NCBI RefSeq assembly: GCF_900454025.1
Contig: NZ_UGQM01000001.1
Span: 1,736,001-1,800,000 of the forward strand
DNA: 64,000 nucleotides
Direction of reading: 5' to 3'
Origin: Mycolicibacterium gilvum
GTDB lineage: Bacteria > Actinomycetota > Actinomycetes > Mycobacteriales > Mycobacteriaceae
A model generated the notes under the pieces. The model saw nothing but the letters and a program-made list of their open reading frames with translations, searched no databases and was not told where the DNA came from. This document shows, in pieces, positions 58,556 to 64,000 of this stretch. Within the stretch, counting starts at the first letter, position 1, and every line of letters starts with the position of its first letter. Made by a program: the position numbers and the translations under genes.

Positions 58556-59088
58556 CCCTTCCATCCTTCTTGCAGCGGCTGCAGCCGAAGAACCGTCACT
58601 CACGGGCCTATCTCTTCGGCGGTCGCATGCGGGTATCGACCGTCGGGCTCGTCCTGGTCTTCTTCGCGTTGTACTGGGTGAACCAGAACTATCAACCCGA
58701 GCCGCCGGCGCCGGCGATGGATCCGGCTCAGCAGGTGGTGCCGCCCGGTTTCGTGCCGGACCCGAACTACACGTGGGTGCCGCGCACCAACGTCGAGACC
58801 CGCGCGCCCGAGCCCACGACGACCACGACCACCACCACGACCACCCCGACCACGACCACCACTACGACCCCGTCGCCGACACCGGACACGCCGACCACGT
58901 CGCCGGAGACATCCACGCCACCGCCTGCCGGACCGCTGTTCCCGTCGGAGCCAACGACGACGGTCATCGACCCCGACGGACCGGGACCGCTCGCGCCGCA
59001 GACGTTCACCCAGGCGCCGCCGGTGCTGACCCCGACGACGGTCGCCCCGACGGGGCCGGTACTGCCGCCCACGCCGCCACAGCCCTAG
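58552..59088 (+). CDS. threonine/proline-rich membrane-anchored protein (Rv3103c-like)
   Basis: 178 residues. After a basic start there is one transmembrane helix (VGLVLVFFALYWV, about 31-43), then an external region of low complexity: a run of threonines (about 88-107) and PT/PP repeats, with PPGFVPDPNYTWVPR as the only structured-looking piece. The GTG at 58552 overlaps the MscS stop. The DNA of the threonine run is a near-perfect ACC/ACG repeat and prone to slippage. Its place before ftsE suggests a cell-envelope role. Confidence 0.88.
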   Translation: MTLPSFLQRLQPKNRHSRAYLFGGRMRVSTVGLVLVFFALYWVNQNYQPEPPAPAMDPAQQVVPPGFVPDPNYTWVPRTNVETRAPEPTTTTTTTTTTPTTTTTTTPSPTPDTPTTSPETSTPPPAGPLFPSEPTTTVIDPDGPGPLAPQTFTQAPPVLTPTTVAPTGPVLPPTPPQP

Positions 59089-59092
59089 TTGC

Positions 59093-59115
59093 CGGGGTGC
59101 GGACAGGCCGCCCCG
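59093..59115 (+). terminator. possible hairpin between the proline-rich gene and ftsE
   Basis: CGGGG and CGG (59093-59097, 59100-59102) pair with CCG and CCCCG (59108-59115) around the loop ACAGG, with a TG bulge. It lies between the upstream stop and the ftsE -10 hexamer. No T-run follows. Confidence 0.35.
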
Positions 59116-59116
59116 C

Positions 59117-59122
59117 TACACT
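59117..59122 (+). promoter_or_regulatory. -10 element of ftsE, leaderless transcript possible
   Basis: TACACT (TANNNT) ends eight bases before GTG (59131) and eleven before ATG (59134). The arrangement is the same as at prfB and suggests a leaderless transcript starting at the GTG. Confidence 0.5.
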
Positions 59123-59133
59123 GGCGTGCCGTG

Positions 59134-59823
59134 ATGATCACCCTCGACCGTGTGTCAAAGCAGTACAAGTCGTCCGCCCGTCCGGCGCTCGACAACGTGT
59201 CGGTCAAGATCGACAAGGGTGAGTTCGTCTTCCTCATCGGCCCGTCTGGTTCCGGCAAGTCCACGTTCATGCGCCTGCTGCTCGCCGAGGAGAACCCGTC
59301 GTCGGGGGACATCCGGGTCTCGAAGTTCCACGTGAACAAGTTGTCGGGCCGCCACATCCCCGGTCTGCGACAGGTCATCGGCTGTGTGTTCCAGGACTTC
59401 CGGCTGCTGCAACAGAAGACGGTGTTCGAGAACGTCGCCTTCGCGCTGGAGGTGATCGGCAAGCGCGCCGACACCATCAACCGCGTGGTTCCCGACGTCC
59501 TCGAGATGGTCGGTCTGTCGGGGAAGGCCAACCGGTTGCCCGGCGAACTGTCCGGCGGCGAACAGCAGCGCGTCGCGATCGCGCGGGCGTTCGTGAACCG
59601 GCCGCTGGTGCTGCTGGCCGACGAGCCGACCGGCAACCTGGACCCCGACACCAGCAAGGACATCATGGACCTGCTCGAGCGCATCAACCGCACGGGCACG
59701 ACGGTGGTGATGGCCACCCACGACCACCACATCGTCGACTCGATGCGCCAGCGTGTCGTCGAACTCGAACTCGGCCGGCTGATTCGCGACGAACAGCGCG
59801 GCGTCTACGGAATGGATCGCTAA
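59134..59823 (+). CDS. ftsE: cell division ATP-binding protein FtsE
   Basis: 229 residues, a complete ABC ATPase: Walker [10 protein letters not shown] (36-44), Q-loop VFQDFRLL, signature LSGGEQQR, Walker [15 protein letters not shown] and the ATHDHHIV histidine switch. With FtsX it forms the septal complex that activates peptidoglycan hydrolases (RipC in mycobacteria). The ATG at 59134 starts the conserved MITLD; the codon before it is GTG and may be the true first codon of a leaderless messenger. It is followed by ftsX with no gap. Confidence 0.97.
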   Translation: MITLDRVSKQYKSSARPALDNVSVKIDKGEFVFLIGPSGSGKSTFMRLLLAEENPSSGDIRVSKFHVNKLSGRHIPGLRQVIGCVFQDFRLLQQKTVFENVAFALEVIGKRADTINRVVPDVLEMVGLSGKANRLPGELSGGEQQRVAIARAFVNRPLVLLADEPTGNLDPDTSKDIMDLLERINRTGTTVVMATHDHHIVDSMRQRVVELELGRLIRDEQRGVYGMDR

Positions 59824-60720
59824 GTGCGCTTCGGCTTTCTCGTCAACGAAGTCCTGACCGGACTTCGCCGCAACGTGACCATGACGGTCGCGATGATCCT
59901 CACCACCGCGATCTCGATCGGGCTGTTCGGTGGCGGCATGCTGGTCGTGCGCCTGGCCGATCAGTCGCGCGCCATCTACCTCGACCGTGTGGAGAGCCAG
60001 GTCTTCCTGACCCCCGATGCGTCGGCAGACGACCCCACGTGTGACAACGACCCGTGCAAGGCGCTGCGGCAGACCATCGAGGACCGCGACGACGTGCGCT
60101 CGGTGCGGTTCCTGAACCGCGATGAGGCCTACGAGGACGCGATCCGCAAGTTCCCGCAATACAAAGATGTGGCGGGTCGCGACGCGTTCCCGACGTCGTT
60201 CGTCGTCAAGCTCGACGACCCGGAGCAGCACCAGAACTTCGATGAGGCCATGGTGGGCCAGCCCGGGGTGCAGAGCGTGCTGAACCAGAAGGATCTGATC
60301 GACAGGCTCTTCGCCGTCCTCGACGGCATCAGCAACGTCGCCTTCGCCGTCGCGCTGGTGCAGGCCATCGGCGCGGTGTTGTTGATCGCCAACATGGTCC
60401 AAGTCGCGGCGTACACCAGACGCACCGAGATCGGCATCATGCGACTGGTCGGCGCGACCCGCTGGTACACGCAGTTGCCGTTCCTGGTGGAGGCGATGCT
60501 GGCCGCGCTGATCGGCGTGGTGCTGGCGATCGTCGGCCTGATCCTGGTGCGCGCGTTGTTCCTGGAGAAGGCGCTGGACCAGTTCTATCAGGCGAACCTC
60601 ATCGCCCAGGTCGACTACGCTGACATCCTCTACTACAGCGCGCCGTGGATGCTGTTCCTCGGCCTGGCGATGTCCGGCATCACGGCCTATGTCACGCTGC
60701 GGCTCTACGTACGAAGGTAG
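59824..60720 (+). CDS. ftsX: cell division permease-like protein FtsX
   Basis: 298 residues. One transmembrane helix (about 20-42) precedes an external domain with a cysteine pair at 73 and 78, as in the mycobacterial FtsX ectodomain that binds RipC, then three helices near 172-200, 220-245 and 265-290. [17 protein letters not shown] is the FtsX/MacB coupling segment touching FtsE. The GTG at 59824 directly follows the ftsE stop, and the stop lies two bases before smpB. Confidence 0.97.
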   Translation: MRFGFLVNEVLTGLRRNVTMTVAMILTTAISIGLFGGGMLVVRLADQSRAIYLDRVESQVFLTPDASADDPTCDNDPCKALRQTIEDRDDVRSVRFLNRDEAYEDAIRKFPQYKDVAGRDAFPTSFVVKLDDPEQHQNFDEAMVGQPGVQSVLNQKDLIDRLFAVLDGISNVAFAVALVQAIGAVLLIANMVQVAAYTRRTEIGIMRLVGATRWYTQLPFLVEAMLAALIGVVLAIVGLILVRALFLEKALDQFYQANLIAQVDYADILYYSAPWMLFLGLAMSGITAYVTLRLYVRR

Positions 60721-60722
60721 CG

Positions 60723-61220
60723 GTGGCCAAGAAGCCGAAGTCCGTCAAGGACACCAACAACATGGTTGTCGCGTCCAACCGGAAAGCGCGCCACAACTAC
60801 TCGATCCTGGAGACCTACGAGGCCGGTGTCGCGCTGGTGGGCACCGAGGTGAAGAGCCTGCGCGACGGCACGGCCTCGCTGGCCGACGCGTTCGCCACCG
60901 TGGACGACGGCGAGATCTGGCTGCGCAACCTGCACATCCCGGAGTATCACCACGGCAGCTGGACCAACCACGCGCCGCGGCGCAACCGGAAACTGCTGAT
61001 GCACCGCAGGGAGATCGACAACCTGGTCGGCAAGATCCGCGACGGAAACCTGACGCTTGTGCCGCTGTCGCTGTACTTCACCGGCGGCAAGGTCAAGGTG
61101 GAACTGGCCCTCGCGCGAGGCAAGCAGGCACATGACAAACGTCAGGACATGGCGCGCCGCGACGCCCAGCGGGAGGTAACCCGCGAACTGGGTCGTCGGG
61201 TCAAAGGCATGACGAACTGA
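60723..61220 (+). CDS. smpB: SsrA-binding protein SmpB
   Basis: 165 residues. An OB-fold protein for trans-translation: [29 protein letters not shown] and [25 protein letters not shown] are the tmRNA-binding and C-terminal-tail segments. It guides tmRNA into stalled ribosomes. The GTG at 60723 follows the ftsX stop by two bases. The tmRNA gene itself is not found in the window. Confidence 0.97.
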   Translation: MAKKPKSVKDTNNMVVASNRKARHNYSILETYEAGVALVGTEVKSLRDGTASLADAFATVDDGEIWLRNLHIPEYHHGSWTNHAPRRNRKLLMHRREIDNLVGKIRDGNLTLVPLSLYFTGGKVKVELALARGKQAHDKRQDMARRDAQREVTRELGRRVKGMTN

Positions 61221-61240
61221 CCGCCGTCCTCAGCGCCCTG

Positions 61241-62071
61241 GTGGCCGCTCTGGGCTACGGCGTCAGCGATTTCGTCGGCGGTATCGCCTCGCGCCGCGTC
61301 GCCGCCCTCCGGGTGGTCGTCATCTCGTATCCGGTGGCGCTGCTCCTGCTCGTCCTCGCCGCCGTGCCGTTCGGCGGTCAACTCAGCACAGCCGCGATCC
61401 TGTGGGGGCTGTCGGCGGGAATCGTCCAGGCCTTCGGGGTCTGGTGGTTCTACGCGGCGCTGGGATCGGGGCCCATCTCGGTCGTGTCCCCGCTGACCGC
61501 GATCCTGGTGGCCGGAATCCCGGTACTGGCCGGGCTGGCGTTCGGGGAGCGGCCCGGAACCCTGGCCGGGGTCGGGGTGGTGCTGGCACTCATCGCGGTC
61601 GTGCTGGTCAGCCGTGACAGCGCGGGAGATGCCGAGGCCGCGCGCACAGGCGCCAGGTTCACCGCGAAGGTCGCCTGGTTGACGGTCGGCGCCGGTGTCG
61701 CCTTCGGATTGAACTTCGTCATCCTGCACCGGATCCCGAAGGAAGCGCAGCTCTGGCCGTTGGTGTTCGGCCGGGCGGCGGCGGTGGTGGTCGTGCTGAT
61801 CGCGGCAGTGGCGACGGCGAACCTGGTGATCGAACGGGGGGTTCCGCTGCGCCTGGCGGTCCTGGCGGGCGGCCTGGACACAGTCGCCAATATCGCCACG
61901 CTGGTGGCCCTCCAGTCGTCATTATTGTCACTGGCCGGTGTCCTGATCGCGCTCTATCCTGCGGCGACGGTGGTCCTGGCGATCGCGGTGCTCCGAGAAA
62001 GGGTGTCACGGTCGCAGTGCGTCGGCATGGTGCTCGCGCTGGCCGCCGTCGGCATGATCGCGGCGGGTTAG
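61241..62071 (+). CDS. EamA/DMT-family transporter
   Basis: 276 residues from the GTG at 61241, with about ten transmembrane helices in two EamA repeats. Signatures are WWFYAALGSGPISVVSPLTAILVAGIPVLAGL in repeat 1 and LYPAATVVLAIAVLRERVS in repeat 2. The substrate (metabolite or drug efflux) is unknown. Homologous N-termini usually begin eight residues earlier; in this DNA that point is a CTG at 61217 overlapping the smpB stop (CTGA), so a non-standard start is likely. It may be co-transcribed with ftsE-ftsX-smpB. Confidence 0.9.
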   Translation: MAALGYGVSDFVGGIASRRVAALRVVVISYPVALLLLVLAAVPFGGQLSTAAILWGLSAGIVQAFGVWWFYAALGSGPISVVSPLTAILVAGIPVLAGLAFGERPGTLAGVGVVLALIAVVLVSRDSAGDAEAARTGARFTAKVAWLTVGAGVAFGLNFVILHRIPKEAQLWPLVFGRAAAVVVVLIAAVATANLVIERGVPLRLAVLAGGLDTVANIATLVALQSSLLSLAGVLIALYPAATVVLAIAVLRERVSRSQCVGMVLALAAVGMIAAG

Positions 62072-62131
62072 CACCGCCGACCAGAGGGCACAGTGAGACG
62101 GAGCGTTACCGCGGGTTAGGGGGTGGGGACC

Positions 62132-64000
62132 ATGACGGGGTATCGGATTCGCGCCTCTGTGGTGCTCGCAGCAACCCTGCTGGTGCTCGTCAACGGGTTC
62201 GCCCCCTGGGGACAGGCCGCCGCGCTGCGCGTCGATGCGATTCTGCAGGTGTGCACGGCGGCCGTCGCCGTCGTGTACGGACTGTGGGTGGCGCGCCGCG
62301 TGCACGGCGTCTCCCGCACCTGGCGTCTTCTGGCGGTCGGAGCGGTCGCCGGCCTGCTCGTCGGGGAGCTGGTCTGGTGGGAACCCACCGAGGCGCTGCC
62401 GGTGGCCTGGGTGATCCCGTACTGGCTGTTCCTGATCCTCGCGCTGGCATCGATGGTGGTGCTGGCCAGAGCGGGCCGCGGCATGTCCATTCCGGCCGAC
62501 GGATCGCTGCGGCACACCGCGGTCATCACCGTCCTCGACGCCGGCGTGGCTGCCGCATCGTTCGCCATCCTGGTCTTCCTCGGTCGCTACGGAGCGTTCT
62601 CGGTGAGCTCGTGGCCGCATTCGACCGACCCCTCGGTGGAGATCGGCTATGCGGTGTTTCAGCTCGTGGTCGTGGTCATCGCTGCGGTCGTCGGCATGAT
62701 GTACGCCGCCGATCGCCCCTTCCGGTCCAACTTCCTGCAGCTGGCGTGCGGCGTGGTGATGGCCATCTCGTCGGACCGGGTCATCGCGTATTTCGACTCC
62801 GTCGGCAACGAGGGCGCCCAGATCTGGGCGGGCGTCGGGGTGGTGCTGGGCCCGCTGCTGATCGCGTTCTCGTTCCGGGAGCGGACCGACGGCATCCGCG
62901 GGCCGACCGACACCATGCGGCCGATGGACTGGGCGCAGATGACCCTGCCGTACGCCGGTTTCATCGGCATCACGAACCTGCTGTCCTACCACGTCCTCAC
63001 GGGCAACACCCTGGATCCGGCCGTGGTGATGACCACGCTGGTGATGGTCATCCTCGTCGCGGCCCGGCAGGTCGTCGCGATGGGCGCTCAGCGGCGGCTG
63101 ACGCAGAGGTTGTACGAGGCTCAGCGCGGTCTGGCCCATCAGGTGCACCACGACGCCCTGACCGGCCTGCCGAATCGGCTGATGTTCGCGCAGCGTCTCG
63201 AGGCCGCGGTGCAGCACGGCGACTTCGTGCTGATCTTCGTCGACCTCGACGACGTTCAAAGAGGTCAACGACCGCTTCGGGCACGCCGCAGGCGACGAGT
63301 TGCTCTGCGCCGTGGGCGAGCGGCTCAGACGGCACGTGCGCAGCGAGGACACCCTGGCCAGGATCGGCGGCGACGAGTTCGCCATCCTGATCGACGGTGT
63401 GCGCGACATCCCCGAGCTGATCGCCGACCGCCTGCGGGTGGCCCTGCGGGATCCGTTCCCGGTGCACGGGTCGTCGTTACGGGTGCGCGCCAGCATGGGT
63501 CTGGTCCGGTCGGGAGGAGAGGGCGGCCTGCAGACACCGGACGACCTGCTGCGGCAGGCCGACATCTCGATGTATGCGGGCAAACGCCTCGGCAAGGACA
63601 CCGCCGTCGTCTACCAACCGTCGGCAGGCGTGCGCGCGGAGTTCCCCGCCGCGCTGCGCGAAGCGCAGGGAGGGGTGCCCGACGGCTTCGCGCTGGCCTA
63701 TCAGCCGGTCGTGCACCTGCCGGATCAGACGCCTGCGGCGCTGGAGGCGCTGGCCCGCTGGACCGCACCGAACGGGATCCTCATCGCCCCCGAGACGTTC
63801 GTCGCGGTGGCGGAGGCGTCGGGTCTCGGTGCGACGCTGGACGCGATGGTGCTGGGCCTGGCCTGCCGCGAGGTGAAGGACGCGGGGCTCGACGTGGATA
63901 TCCACGTCAACGTCGGCGCCGCACGGCTGGGTAATCCGACGTTCGAGGAGCAGGTGCACCGCACGTTCGACGAATGCGGCATGGAACCGAGCAGGCTGGT
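62132..64000 (+). pseudogene. membrane-bound GGDEF-EAL protein, frameshifted before the GGDEF motif and running off the window
   Basis: The N-terminal 300 residues form about nine transmembrane helices (a MASE-like sensor), followed by HHDALTGLPNRLMFAQRLE and FVDLDD of a GGDEF domain. At 63254 an extra G shifts the frame; in the correct frame (from 63255) FKEVNDRFGHAAGDE, IGGDEF (GGDEF at 63366-63380) and the EAL motif (63744-63752, in LEALARW) follow to the window end. The intact sequence would be a bifunctional cyclic-di-GMP synthase/phosphodiesterase like Rv1354c. As sequenced, the messenger reads out of frame to 63934 and makes no catalytic domain. The start ATG at 62132 has AGGGGGTGG upstream. 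Confidence 0.85.

Noticed and set aside
58810..58870. ACC/ACG-rich stretch as a regulatory repeat
   Set aside because: It is in frame and encodes the threonine run of the membrane-anchored protein, so it is coding low complexity.
61200..62131. Search for a tmRNA (ssrA) gene after smpB
   Set aside because: The space is filled by the transporter gene and a 60-bp gap; no alanine-tRNA-like ends are visible.

Overview
This window is high-GC actinobacterial DNA from a mycobacterium, most likely a fast-growing Mycolicibacterium-type species. The reasons are a complete 14-gene nuoA-N operon next to an orphan receiver-domain gene, an antigen 85 mycolyltransferase, the fprA/prfB/mscS/ftsE/ftsX/smpB block, the fadE24-fadE23 pair, F420-type and deazaflavin-type oxidoreductases, and frequent GTG starts with 1-10 bp stop/start overlaps. 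From memory, the core gene order matches the M. tuberculosis Rv3100c-Rv3158 region in inverted orientation.

Layout. 1-9.3 kb: lipid and xenobiotic genes, namely a partial quinone oxidoreductase, an alpha/beta hydrolase, a flavin amine oxidase, an F420-type luciferase-like oxidoreductase, a flavin monooxygenase, a DUF protein plus phosphotransferase pair, a TetR regulator and a crotonase. 9.3-24.7 kb: the nuo operon on the minus strand (nuoA at the right end), encoding proton-pumping NADH dehydrogenase I, with a CRP-like site before nuoA. 24.9-25.3 kb: a stand-alone receiver protein.

25.5-35.2 kb: an accessory island with two very large ATPase-LuxR (LAL/MalT-type) regulators. They flank an alpha/beta hydrolase with a predicted cysteine nucleophile, a small membrane protein, a protein resembling the middle domain of giant GMC-oxidoreductase/hydrolase fusions, and a GMC oxidoreductase carrying a four-cysteine motif. 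I read this as a split version of a multidomain oxidoreductase-hydrolase system and consider it the most novel part of the window.

35.2-46.2 kb: small enzymes, then a tightly packed eight-gene minus-strand catabolic operon. Its genes encode a homogentisate-dioxygenase-like protein, an alpha/beta hydrolase, a CaiB CoA-transferase, an HMG-CoA-lyase-like enzyme, TetR, an acyl-CoA dehydrogenase, a phosphotransferase and a DUF6285-like protein, and it has a good -35/-10 promoter. Beyond it lie a Ddn-like protein and a TetR-acyl-CoA-dehydrogenase-like pair with a perfect palindrome inside an apparently leaderless promoter.

46.6-64 kb: antigen 85, a strong terminator hairpin, a YhdH/AcuI-type reductase, a molybdopterin oxidoreductase broken near its 3' end by a one-base frameshift, fadE23/fadE24, an inositol-phosphatase-family gene, fprA, prfB, an MscS channel, a proline/threonine-rich membrane protein, ftsE, ftsX, smpB, an EamA transporter, and a GGDEF-EAL gene that is frameshifted just before its catalytic motifs and runs off the window. 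I saw no tRNA, rRNA, CRISPR array, insertion sequence or tmRNA.
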